Assembly (NCBI GenBank): GCA_032878915.1
Contig: JAVQMG010000129.1
Span: 24,711,001-24,775,000 of the forward strand
Direction: 5' to 3'
DNA: 64,000 bases
From: Castanopsis chinensis
Lineage: Eukaryota; Streptophyta; Magnoliopsida; Fagales; Fagaceae
Below the pieces are notes generated by a model. The model searched no databases. It worked only from the letters and a program-made list of their open reading frames with translations, and was not told where the DNA came from. The position numbers and the translations under genes were made by a program. Of the stretch, positions 54,672 to 64,000 are shown piece after piece (position 1 is the first letter of the stretch; the number at the start of each line of letters is the position of its first letter).

Positions 54672-55701
54672 TGTTAGGACATATGTAGTTCAAGTAAGTT
54701 TAAACAAATGTCACTATTTTGTGTAATTGGCTTATCCTTTGACAAAATGCACTTTACTTGTAATTGGGTAGATTTAGGATGTGTTTAATGCTTCAGGAAA
54801 CTGTGTTTCAAAATCAAGTGTTGAAGTCATCAAGTCTGTCCAAGAAACAAGCTAGAAAGTGCAAGTTACCAAAGCTCGACACCTAGTCTCGACACATGCA
54901 TCTATCGAGCTTTAGAAGCTGTTTCAGCCCCGAGGCTCGACAGCTTCTCGACAGATCCTTGACACCTCTATTTGTCGAGATTTAAGAAAAATAGATTCTA
55001 AGTTCTGTTTTAATTCCAATCCGTGAATATATCTTTGGGACTTCTTTTCTCCTTACCCTAGACATATAAAAGGATTGTTTTAAGGGCCGTCACAGAGACG
55101 TAAGTTGCACAAGCTTTGAGTAATCCTTGTTCATGCAATTTGTGACCTCAAACAAAGTTCATGCCCTAGTTTATCTCTTATGAAAAAGTTGCTGTGTAAT
55201 ATGCACCGTAGGGCTTTGTAACCAAGTATCTTCTTGATCTTCATCGTGTGGATGATTTGAAGAACTTTTCAGCCAACAACTCTTTCTCTAGTTGGTGAAT
55301 TGAAGTCGTGTACTCGGATCTGCGTAATTGGTTAGTCACGTACTTGGAGCCGTGCAACAAAAGGAGAAACTGTCACAATAGAACAAGTCCAATTGGGTAT
55401 TGGGATAAGGGTTCAACTATAGATTTGTGAGGTACTCGGATTCCTTACTTGTAATCGCTTGTTATGATAATAGTGGAGTTTCGGGAGTGGTGACCTTAAA
55501 TCACACAGTGGGGTTTTTACTGTCAGGTTTTCCCCATTCGTAAACAAATCACTGTGTCATTTATTTTCCACTGCCTACTTTAGTTATTGGTGATTTGTTT
55601 GTGCTGCCACGTGAATTTGCGTGTTAACTTGATTAATTAATAACTCGGCTAATTAATCAATTTAATTAATCACAAGGGGTCAACGCATTTGTGGCCTATC
55701 A
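54672..55701 (+). repeat. Copia-2 3' LTR (1030 bp)
   Basis: TGTTAGGACATATG to GTGGCCTATCA. Differs from the 5' LTR at scattered positions, so the insertion is not recent. Confidence 0.95.
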
Positions 55702-56005
55702 CATGATCAAGACAAATCATCTTAGTTGATACCTTATAGTCTTCGTAGATGAAAAACCCAATTTCAGCACCGACTACGAACTATAATTTGGAGTTTACAA
55801 AGAACTTATGATTTATATTGTGACTATATCACATAAAGTACATACTATGCATCTCATGTACTACAAGGTAATATCTCAATATTCATGTTGTCATTATTTT
55901 AGATAATAATAAAACAACTTTATTAATTACAACATTAAGTCATACATAATATTAAACATAGCATCATACAATAGGATTTAATGACACTAATCCTGAATCC
56001 TAACA

Positions 56006-56820
56006 TACGGCATTTACAAGCCAAGGTCAAGAACCCTTTCTAGTGAATCATTTTCCTATAAGGAGGAATGGTATCATAAGCAAAAGAGTAAAAGTCCGAC
56101 CCATAGGAACTTGGGGAATGATGCAATGAGTAGGGCTTTGCGCTAGATTTCAAAATCACCGTTTATGTGAAGGATTGATAAGGCCAAACTTCCTCGTTAG
56201 TTTACGCAGCCCATTTTTACCATTTACAATGGGAGGACTAATCCAGTGGAGCACGTCAGTTATTTCAATCAGACGATGGCTGTTTATTCAAGGAATGAGG
56301 CTTTGATGTGCAAAGTATTCCCCTCTAGCTTGGGGCCTGTCGCGATGAGGTGCTTTGATGGGCTGGATGAATGCTTAATTGGCTCTTTTCAAGGACTCAT
56401 CAGGGCTTTCGAGGCCCGATTTGTTACATGTAGCAAATTTTCCCATCCCCTAGATTCCCTGCTATGTATGGTGATAAAGGAGGGAAGACATCGAAGACTT
56501 ACTCAGATAGATACTAGGAAACATTTGATGAGATAGATGGTGATTTTGAAGACGTGGCCATGAGGACGTTTAAGGTTGGCCTTCCTACTAAGCATGATTT
56601 TATAAAGTCCTTCATAATGAAGCCTACGCGAAGCATGCGTTAGCTGATAAATCAGATTGACGAGCACAAATGGGTCAAGGAGGATCAACAGCAAGGGAAG
56701 GGGAAAGCGAAAGTGGAACCTCCTGATCGAAGAGACTTTAGGTCTGAGAGGTATAATAACAACCGACCCAAAAGAGATTTTACTGGACATACTCGGCATT
56801 CTACTGTCTAGGTGTTAATC
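56006..56820 (+). pseudogene. Tat element gag, continued
   Basis: Resumes right of Copia-1. 56246-56536: EHVSYFNQTMAVYSRNEALM, CKVFPSSLGPVAMRCFDGL, FEARFVTCSKF. Then in shifted frames FDEIDGDFEDVAMRTFKVGL, KHDFIKSF, DEHKWVKEDQQQGKGKAK. These are capsid and post-capsid blocks of Tat gag. Several stops. Confidence 0.88.
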
Positions 56821-57700
56821 TAATATTTAAGGAGCCTATATATCAAATTCTTGAGAAAATAAAGGTTGAACCATACTTCAAATGGCCAAATAAAATGGGA
56901 GGAAATCCCACGAACCATCAAGACTGTGTACATACTACAGAAGATTATAGAACTTTAAGCGATTATCTGGAGTAGCTGGTTAAGATGGGGAAGTTGAGAC
57001 AGTTTCTGCACCAGCCTTCTAGATAAGAAAGTCAGGCTAGATTGGTAAATCAGAGGGAGTTTTCCTTGAGACCATCCCTGGGAAAAATTATTGTTATTCT
57101 TACAGCCCTAGGTCGGATTGGAGCATGTTCATCCGAGGTAATGTCCATACCAAGACCATATACTGAGGACTCGGTCCCTGAGTCTAAACGAAGGAGAACG
57201 GAAGTCCGACTAGCTTTGAGTTTTTCTGTCGAAGACAAGGTTGGAACTTTTCAACCACATAAAGATGCCTTAGTGGTTACCCTTCAAATAGGAGGGTATG
57301 ATGTTAGGAGGGTCTTGGTAGATCAGGGCAGTGGTGCATAATTATATATCCTGACCTGTGCAATGGACTTAATCTGAAACTCGAGGATTTAGTTAGGTTT
57401 GATTCCCCTCTAGTGGGATTTAATGGGAAGACCATCATCCCAAAGGGTTTGATTAGGTTGCCTGTTCAAGCAGGGTCAGAAGTATTTGAAGTAAGTTTTA
57501 TTGTGGTGGATGCTTATTCACCTTATACTACTATTTTGGCAAGACTATGGCTTCATGCCATGGGGGCTATCTCTTCTACTTTGCATTTAAAGGTGAAATA
57601 TCCCTCTAGAGTTGATTGGAAGTTAGGCTATGGCAAGGCAATGCCTAGTCGCGACTATCAGACACCAGTTCGAGGGTGAATTCTTGGTCATCCCAAAAAA
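56821..57700 (+). pseudogene. Tat element gag-pol linker and aspartic protease
   Basis: 57042-57341: FSVEDKVGTFQPHKDALVVT, GGYDVRRVLVDQGSGA, where VDQGSGA is the protease active-site block of this lineage. It continues 57413-57679 with VGFNGKTIIPKGLIRLPVQA, VDAYSPYTTILARLWLHAMG, AISSTLHLKVKYPS. A frameshift or stop separates the two. Confidence 0.87.
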
Positions 57701-57939
57701 GGCCTTTTAGCAATTAATAGAAGTAGAAAAATCCTTAGACGTTGCAGATGGAGGATTGAGGTGCAAGGACTTAGAGAAGGTTATTATTGATGTTGATGTA
57801 GAGAAGTATTTCCAAGTTTGAGTTCAATTGCCTTCTCAGGAGAAGGAGGAATTGTTGGCTTTCCTTAGGAAAAATGTTGATGTATTTGCTTAGAGTGCTT
57901 ATGAAGCTCCCAGGGTGGATCCAAATTTCATTTGTCATC

Positions 57940-58680
57940 ATATGAATGTCTATCCAATAGTTATCCCTAAGAAACAACCACCTCGACACTCTTCTAAAGA
58001 ACATGCCGAGATTGTCAAGGAAGAAGTAATAAAACTTAAGTGTGCATGGGCAATTCAGGAGGTCTTTTACCCAAATGGCTGACCAATACAGTTGTGGTGA
58101 AGAAGAAGTCAGGAAAGTGGAGAGTTTGCATGGATTTTACAGACTTGAATAAAGCTTGCCCTAAGGATCCTTTCTCGATTCTTTGGATAAACCAATTGGT
58201 CGACGCTACGGTCAGTCATCCTCGGATACCATTAGCTTTGGCTGACTAGGAGAAGACTGCTTTCATGACGCCCACTAAGAATTATTACTACCGAGTAATG
58301 CCTTTTGGATTGAAGAATTTTGGGTCTACTTACCAAAGGATGATGACCAGAATGTTTAAGTCTTAACTTGGAAAAAATATTGAAGTATACATCGACGATA
58401 TGGCTATGAAGAGCAAGGTAGAATCCGAGCATTTGAGTGATCTGGCTAGTGTGTTCAAAATACTAAGGAAATATAAGTTGCGTCTTAATGCCTCGAAGTG
58501 TTCCTTTGGTATCAGTTCTGGTAAATTTTTGGGGTATATGATCACACACTGGGGAATTGAGGTTAATCCTGATCAGATTAAGGCCAAAAATGACTTACGA
58601 CCTCCTCGAAATCCTAAAGAAGTACAGAATTTGACTGGGATGACTACTGCCCTAAACAGATTTATTTCTTGATCAGCAGA
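57940..58680 (+). pseudogene. Tat element reverse transcriptase, motif A deleted
   Basis: VVVKKKSGKWRVCMDFTDLN, KACPKDPFSI, INQLVDATVSHPR, then directly IPLALAD. The SFLDAFQGYHQ-type block with the motif A aspartate, which normally lies between them, is missing. Then EKTAFMTP, YRVMPFGLKN, YQRMMTRMF, VYIDDMAMKSK (active-site YIDD intact), ILRKYKLRLNASKCSFG, FLGYMITHWGIEVNPDQIKA. Inactive. Confidence 0.9.
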
Positions 58681-59580
58681 TAGATGTAGACCATTCTTGC
58701 AGCTCCTTCACAAATGGAAGGGATTCGAGTGAACTGAAGAGTGAAACCTTGCCTTTGAGGAGTTAAAGGACTACTTGTCATGACCACCTATTCTTTCTCA
58801 GCCGAAAAAGGAAGAAGTTCTTTTTGCTTACATTGTAGTAACATGTCATGCAGTGAGTTTTGTTTTGGTACGAGTAGAGGATGGGTTGCAGAAATCGGTC
58901 TGTTATATAAGCAAATCTTTGTAAGAGGCAGAGATCTATTATTTGCCATTAGAAAAGGCCATTTTGGCCGTAGTGCATGCAACGAGAAAGCTCCCTCACT
59001 ACTTCTAGACGTTTACTATTGTGGTTCTCAGTCAACTTCCTTTACAATCATTACTTCGAAGGTTTAATTATATGGGAAGGATCGTCAAGTTAGGGACGAT
59101 TTTGGGGGAATTTGACATAAAGTATATGGCTCACACCACTATTAAGAGACACGTTCTTGCAGACTTAGTGGCAGAATTTACTAAACACCTGGTGACAGGT
59201 GTTGCTGAGGAGGTCGAATCAAAAGGGGTGCAAGTCACAGCAATTGTAGTCCATGGATATCCATTATGGAAGCTTTATGTCGACTAACTAGAAGGGGTCT
59301 TGAGTGGGGATAGTGATAGTGTCTCCAGATAAGATTACTATAGAGAAATCCTTGAGGCTGGGCTTTTCAGCCACTAATAATGAGGTTGAATATGAAGTCT
59401 TGTTAACTAGGGTAGCTATGGTGAAGAAGCTAGGTGGAAAAATTGTTGAGGTCTTCTCAGACTCGAGGTTTGTCATCAGGCAAATTAAAGGTAAGCTGGA
59501 GGCCAAGGATCATAGGATGCAAGGATATCTAGGTAAAGCTCGGCAACTACAACCTTGCTTTAAGTCTTTCTCTATATAGC
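58681..59580 (+). pseudogene. Tat element RNase H and second (archaeal-type) RNase H
   Basis: 58690-59290 carries a frameshifted Ty3-type RNase H (ELKDYLS-like, KPEEVLFAYIVV-like remnants, RFNYMGRIVKLG, EFDIKYMAHTTIKRHVLADL, VAEF). 59275-59580 carries the extra domain: LYVD, VIVSPDKITIEKSLRLGFSA, TNNEVEYEVLLT, VFSDSRFVIRQIKGKLEAKD. The second RNase H is the hallmark of Tat elements. Its first catalytic Asp (YVD) is followed by a stop. Confidence 0.88.
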
Positions 59581-59889
59581 AAGTCCTGAGTAGGATACAA
59601 GAATACTCATGCAGACTCTGGCAACTTTAACAGCCTCTTCCAAGTAAGACCTTCCTCGGGTTATCCTCGTTGAGGATTTATTGATGCCTATTGAGGTGGA
59701 ATTGATGAGGACTGGGGTACACTAGATAAGGGTTAATCCGAGTTGGATGGATTCCATAGTTGCATTCTTGAAGGAAGGAACATTGCCCAATGATAGGGGA
59801 GAGGCAAAGAAAGTATGAAGAAAATCTCTCCGCTTTTGGCTGTTTGAGGAGTAGAAGTTGTACAAGCGCTCTTTTACAGGGTCCTATTT

Positions 59890-60974
59890 ACTTTGCGTTC
59901 ACCCTAAAGCAATGGAACCACTGCTAGAGGAATTGCATGAAGGAATCTGTGGTAGTCATACAGGAGGAAGGTCGTTATCTCATAGAGCTCTTACTCAAGG
60001 TTGCTAGTGGCTAAGTATGCAGAAAGAAGCACAAGATTATGTTAAAAAGTTTGACCATTGCCAGAGGTTTGTACCAAGCATCCATCAGCCTAGAGGCTTA
60101 CTAAACCCATTTTCTAGTCCGTGGCTATTTGCACAATGAGGCTAGGATATTAGGGCCATTTCCTCGAGTGGTAGGAAACCGAAGGTGGCTTCTTGTTGGA
60201 ACAGATTATTTCACAAATTGGGTTGAAGCTGAGCCGTTGTCTAATATCAGGGATGTTGATGCAAAAAAGTTTGTCTGGAAGAATATTGTTATCCGATTTA
60301 GGATTGCCCATACTCTTATCTCAGACAATGGGCTCCAATTTGATAGTAAGGCCTTCAGGAGATATTATGGTGAGCTTGGCATTAGGAGTAGGTACTCAAC
60401 CCCAGCCTTTCCTCAGGGGAGTGGGCAAGCTGAGGTAATCAATAAGGTTATAGTTAGTAGGCTAAAGAAACAATTAGATGAAGCTAAGGGCAAATGGGTT
60501 AAAGAACTCCCACACGTTCTTTGGACATATCAGACAAATCCTCATCATTCAATTGGGGAAACACCATTTTCTATGACTTATAGTTTTGAGGTCGTGATCC
60601 CTTTGGAGACAGAATTTCTGACGTTAAGGACAAGCCTATTTGATCCTGGCAACAATGATCAATTACTACGATGGAGTCTAGATTTAATTGATGAACGGAG
60701 AGAAGTGACCATGGTTAAGTTGGCACATTATCAGCAAAAGCTTAAGTAAGGGTACGACATAGGGGTGAAGGTCAGACTATTAGCACCGGGGGATTTGGTA
60801 TTGAGAAGGGTGGTAGAAACTACAAAGAACCCATCTTGGGGAAAACTAGGACCTAATTAGAAAGGGTTATACCACATTACTTCGGTGGCCATTATAGGAG
60901 CTTATTTTTTGGAAGATTTAGATAAAAATATTATACCACGTCTATGGAATGTAAATAACCTTCGAATGTACTAT
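59890..60974 (+). pseudogene. Tat element integrase
   Basis: Zinc-binding part: LHEGICGSHTGGRSLSHRAL, DYVKKFDHCQRF (second Cys pair broken). Core in 60129-60749: LLVGTDYFTNWVEAEPL (D1), HTLISDNGLQFDSKAF (D2), PQGSGQAEVINKVI (E), then WVKELPHVLWTYQTNPHHSI, ETPFSMTYSFEVVIPLE. The catalytic triad is intact in the frame. A short C-terminal part runs to about 60970 (GDLVLRRVVE, NNLRMYY). It ends at the Ogre-like LTR. Confidence 0.92.
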
Positions 60975-63318
60975 TGTAGACACTCAATTTTGAACCCACA
61001 ATTTAATCAAGGAAAATGACTAGAGTGACCATTCATATACCTAAAATTCATGATTGCATTACAAGCATTAATTCATTCATTGTATGTCATAAAATGATCT
61101 TGAAGTTCTAACAATCGCAATGGTGTGTCCAATTTCCAAGTCAGGCCGTCAGATTGCAAGATATCACAAGAGCAAGTTTTCATGGTCAGTATGCATTGTT
61201 TGGGGTGAAGCCAATCACGTGTGATTAATTGAAATTAATTTTGATTGGCTTGACAATTAAAATTAATCAAATAATTTTGTGATTGGTTAAGTATTTCTTT
61301 TAAAGTGAGTTTTGTTTCATGGGATTAAAACAACTAAGATGATAATGTAAATAATTACGCTTTTGGGATAATTACATTCAAAATAATTATTTTAAAAATC
61401 GTAATTATTACTTAGGAATGAGGTTTATCATGAAAATAACTCCTAAATTCTTCCAGATATAGTTTTAGAGTTGGGAAACACTTCAAAAACATGCTAATCA
61501 AGTAGCAAATTTTAGGCTCACGTTCCAAGGTACTTTTGGCATAGTAGAACTCAAAATTTGGACTAGACTATTTCTGGCAAAGTCGTAGAGATTCGAACTA
61601 GACTATTTCAGCTTAATCCAAATTTTGAGTAAAAAGATATGATCAAAATACTGAAGCTTGTTTAGATTTGAAAAATCAGCTTACTTTTATCCAAATCTCA
61701 TTTTTTTTTTTAGGATTTTACCCATATGTTTTTTGCCCATATTTTTTTGCTTTTTTTTTTTAAGCATTCTAACCTCTATAAATAGGGGATACCTCTCAAA
61801 ATTCAGCACACTTTTTCACGTTCTCTGACTCCCCTCTTTCTGACTCTTCTTTTCTCTCTTACATTAAAGACGTTTTGGAGGCTCTGGCCTTAGGAAATTC
61901 TTTTTTTAAGAAAGATATTTTAGGTTTCAAAGAGAATTGAATAAATTTCTTTGAATCCTAAAATATTCCTTCACTAAGAAGAGCACGTCCATGCAAGAGG
62001 TAGTTTTTCTTTTCCTTTTTCTGTGATCTTTTCTATTAGTTTTACTTGTTGATGCATGAATAGATGTGTTCTTTTATCTTTAATTTCTGATGCTGACGCC
62101 ATGTGTGGTTAAACTTTTTTGTAAAACATGTTCTTAATTCTTTTGTTATGATTTTCCTTTTGAGTTTCAAAAATCTACTCATTAAATGAATCTTTTTCAA
62201 AGCTAAAAACAGACTTGTATTTTCATTAAATGCAGAACTGAATTTTTTTACACATCAAAACTGATATGTATTTTCATTAGATAGAGATCTGAATTTTTTT
62301 ACACATCTAAACTGATCTATATTTTCATTAAATACATATTTGAATTTTATACACATCAAAACAGATTTGTATTTTCATTAAATACAGATCTAAATTTTTT
62401 ACACCTCAAAACTAATCTATATTTTCATTAAATACAGATCTAATTTTTCCTAGAAGAATTTTTCCTTGTCACAAAAATAGCAGATTTTGAGATTTAAAAA
62501 AGGAAGTCAAAAGTTGTGATGTTTTTTGTTTGATGCATGCAGCATAGGTTTATTTCATGAGTGTAGTTCTCTTCTAAAAATCCTTTTTTTTTTTTTTTAT
62601 TTAACAAAAAAAAATCTGATTTTTCTATCTATAAATCTAGATGTTCCATTTATAAAGCGAATCTAATTTTTTACATATAAACCAAAAAACTTTTTTTTTT
62701 TTTTTTTACTTTGTTTCAAAATAGACCTGATTTAAAAAAAAAAAAACAAAAACAAAACTATTTTTTTGTTCACCAAAAACAAGTCTGATTTTTCTTTACC
62801 AAACTATTTGTTTTTTACCTATACAAAATAGATCTGGTTTCTTTTTTATGAATTAAATCAAATTTTTTTTATTCACAAAAACAGATTTAAATTTTTTCTA
62901 AAAGAAGAGGGCACATTCATAAAATAGATTTAGGTGACTTAGTTTAGGGTTTAGTTTGTCATGTATACAACATATCATTCATATCATGCATAAATTGTAT
63001 ATCGGTCATTAGAGTCTAGAAGACCAGACTTTGTTTGGGTGAAATGGGTGCTTAACACTTTTCCATTCCGTAACCTAGCCTCTGAACTTAGTTCTTTTGG
63101 ATAGGTAGACCTAGGCTTTATCTTTCTTTTTATTTTTGGGTAGATTATAACTAGGACAAAAAGCCATGTAATTCATTGGTAGATTGTAACTAGGACCCAA
63201 AGCCTTGTAATATTCAATCTATCAAGTTTGTATTTTTATTCAATTAATGACAATGAAACTTTTTGGTCATGTAAAGTTGTATTTAATTTTTTTTCTTATT
63301 TTTTTTGTATAAAAAATA
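60975..63318 (+). mobile_element. Ogre-like Ty3/gypsy LTR (5' LTR of an element leaving the window)
   Basis: Starts TGTAGACACTCAATTTTGAA, a common start of long Tat/Ogre LTRs, right after the Tat integrase tail. A TATA box CTATAAATAG lies at 61776-61785. The right edge is set by a PBS-like TTGGCAACTCCAC at 63320. About 2.3 kb, non-coding. No second LTR is in the window, so identity and right edge are inferred. Confidence 0.55.
62206..62450. repeat. Five-copy tandem repeat, period about 50 bp
   Basis: Each unit has (A)AAAC(T/A)GAT(C/T)T(A/G)TATTTTCATTA, then AATACAGATCTGAATTTTTTACACATC, with drift. Lies in the Ogre-like LTR downstream of the TATA box. Confidence 0.88.
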
Positions 63319-63470
63319 ATTGGCAACTCCACACCACTTAACCAAAAAGAGAGGTGCCATTTGAAGCACCCACAAATCTCTTTTTTGAGAGCACCAAGTT
63401 CCCAGTCTCTCACAACTATTAGTAATGAAAAGCAATCTTGCCATCTTTTATTTTGATTATTATTGTCCAA
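63319..63470 (+). other. PBS-like site and start of the Ogre-like leader
   Basis: TTGGCAACTCCAC (63320) resembles the TGGCGACTCCxC-type sites used by Ogre/Tat elements. No coding sequence follows within the window. Confidence 0.45.
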
Positions 63471-63960
63471 ATTCCTTTTTATTTGTTTAAGTGTTAAACA
63501 AAACCTCGGTTATGCCTGGTTCCTCAGATCACGTATCTTGGGTAAATTAATGCTTTTTATTTCTCTAAGTGTTAAATAGAACCTCGATCATGTTTGGTTC
63601 CTCAGATTATGTACCTTGGGTAAATTAATGCTTTTTATTTACATACCTTCGGTAAATTAATACTTTTTATTTCTTTAAGTGTTAAACAAAAACTCAATCA
63701 TGCCTGGTTTTTCAGACCACGTAGCTTAGGTAAATTAATTTTTTTTATTTCTCTAAGTGTTAAACAGAACTTCAGTCATACCTGATTCCTCGGATCACAT
63801 ACCTTGGGTAGATTAATATTTTTTATTTGTTTAAGTGATAAACACAATCTCGATTATGCATGGCTTTTCAAATTATACACCTTGGGCATATTAACACCAT
63901 TTATTTGAGTAAGTCTCAGGAACATTAACGCCATTTATTTCATTAAGTATTTCTTTGCTT
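63471..63960. repeat. Tandem repeat, period about 79 bp, five or more copies
   Basis: Core: TAAGTGTTAAACA(A/G)AA, CCTGGTTCCTCAGATCACGT, CTTGGGTAAATTAATGCTTT, TTATTTCTC. Copies begin near 63488, 63566, 63676, 63756 and 63833, with a partial unit at about 63631 and decayed ends to 63960. In the presumed leader of the Ogre-like element. Confidence 0.9.
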
Positions 63961-64000
63961 AGTTGCTTGGGTTTATGCAAGTATATTGGAGTAGTGTTGT

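Larger units (their letters stand above)
47959..55701 (+). mobile_element. Copia-2: non-autonomous gag + ORF2 LTR element, TSD CATGA
   Basis: 7743 bp, flanked by CATGA at 47954-47958 and 55702-55706. LTRs 47959-48987 and 54672-55701, PBS 48990-49001, polypurine tract 54658-54671. Internal coding: a Copia-type gag with two zinc knuckles (49059-50959) and a second sense ORF (52893-54083) of a plant transposon-associated family. No protease, integrase, RT or RNase H motif in 50960-52890 or elsewhere, so it depends on enzymes from another element. Similar in plan to TR-GAG elements but with an added ORF. Confidence 0.93.
38967..56005 (-). mobile_element. Copia-1: Ty1/copia element, minus strand, with nested elements
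   Basis: Bounded by LTRs 38967-41695 and 46857-56005, each enlarged by later insertions. Without these the LTRs are about 1.34 and 1.40 kb. Outer ends TGTTGGATAA and CCTAACA; flanks GATGG and TACGG agree at only 3 of 5 positions, so the TSD has decayed. Internal region 41696-46856 has PBS, gag, protease, integrase, RT and RNase H remnants on the minus strand and a polypurine tract (GGGCAAGTGGGAGAT) next to the left LTR. Sits inside gag of the Tat element. Confidence 0.93.
46857..56005 (-). repeat. Copia-1 5' LTR, interrupted by full-length Copia-2
   Basis: Two parts, 46857-47958 and 55702-56005, separated by Copia-2 and its CATGA duplication. Starts TGTTGGGCAAATATATG next to the PBS and ends CTAACA at 56005. 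Confidence 0.93.
37807..60974 (+). mobile_element. Tat-lineage Ty3/gypsy element, split by the Copia complex
   Basis: 5' LTR region about 37807-38643, PBS near 38646, gag start 38703-38966, then a 17-kb Copia insertion (38967-56005), then gag, protease, RT, RNase H, a second archaeal-type RNase H and integrase to about 60970. The extra RNase H between RNase H and integrase marks the Tat lineage. The 3' LTR is not seen, because an Ogre-like LTR begins at 60975. Many stops and frameshifts; inactive. Confidence 0.85.

Noticed and set aside
63471..63960. CRISPR-like appearance of regularly spaced repeats
   Set aside because: Units are contiguous and diverged tandem repeats without unique spacers, in a plant nuclear context.

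Overview
The window looks like nuclear DNA of a eudicot plant, probably a woody species (possibly Fagaceae; the taxon is an impression from the repeat families, not proven). It is AT-rich and dominated by transposable elements, with plant-type split genes and pieces of plastid DNA. I see no intact cellular gene. Nearly every coding stretch is a pseudogene or part of a mobile element. Many internal stops fall where CAG, CAA, CGA or TGG codons are expected, which fits old, methylated, decaying sequence.

Layout. 1-4710: 3' end of a LINE (minus strand), a MITE, plastid-derived accD and ndhA-ndhI fragments joined out of plastid order, a 702-bp solo LTR with perfect target-site duplications (TSDs), and a second MITE. 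5847-31025: one NRT1/PTR-family (NPF) transporter pseudogene, stretched over 25 kb by serial insertions. These are a 6.3-kb CACTA-type element (7784-14075, TSD ACT) carrying exons of the meiotic HORMA gene ASY1 and a nested solo LTR; a Helitron with Rep, PIF1-type helicase and an RPA1-like gene, probably in an intron (ORFs 16650-24577, 3' end 26308); a 210-bp PIF/Harbinger-type MITE; a tRNA-type SINE (15-bp TSD); a CTATAG-rich MITE; a 1741-bp hAT derivative (8-bp TSD); and a 664-bp hAT-type element (8-bp TSD) that now supplies the stop codon. For most of these, removing the element and one TSD copy rejoins the transporter reading frame.

31577-37445: a SINE split by a 2.5-kb internally deleted Ty3/gypsy chromovirus, a roughly 205-bp tandem repeat split by a long-TIR element, and a fold-back element. 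37807-60974: a Tat-lineage Ty3/gypsy element (dual RNase H) split inside gag by a 17-kb Copia complex. Copia-1 (38967-56005, minus strand) itself holds two solo LTRs and a full 7.7-kb non-autonomous Copia-2 (47959-55701). Copia-2 carries only gag and a second ORF of a plant-specific transposon-associated family. Four copies of the Copia-2-type LTR lie in the window. 60975-64000: a long Ogre-like LTR and leader with two tandem-repeat arrays, running off the end.

The main biological content is therefore a readable insertion history: one gene progressively dismantled, and retroelements nested three deep, mostly dated relative to one another by TSDs visible in the sequence. The most unusual items are the CACTA element that captured ASY1 5' exons, the gag-plus-ORF2 Copia, recurrent TCGA-type motif arrays shared by several Copia sequences, and tandem secretory-leader-like units beside the Helitron. 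Domain names come from motif recognition only; no database search was run.
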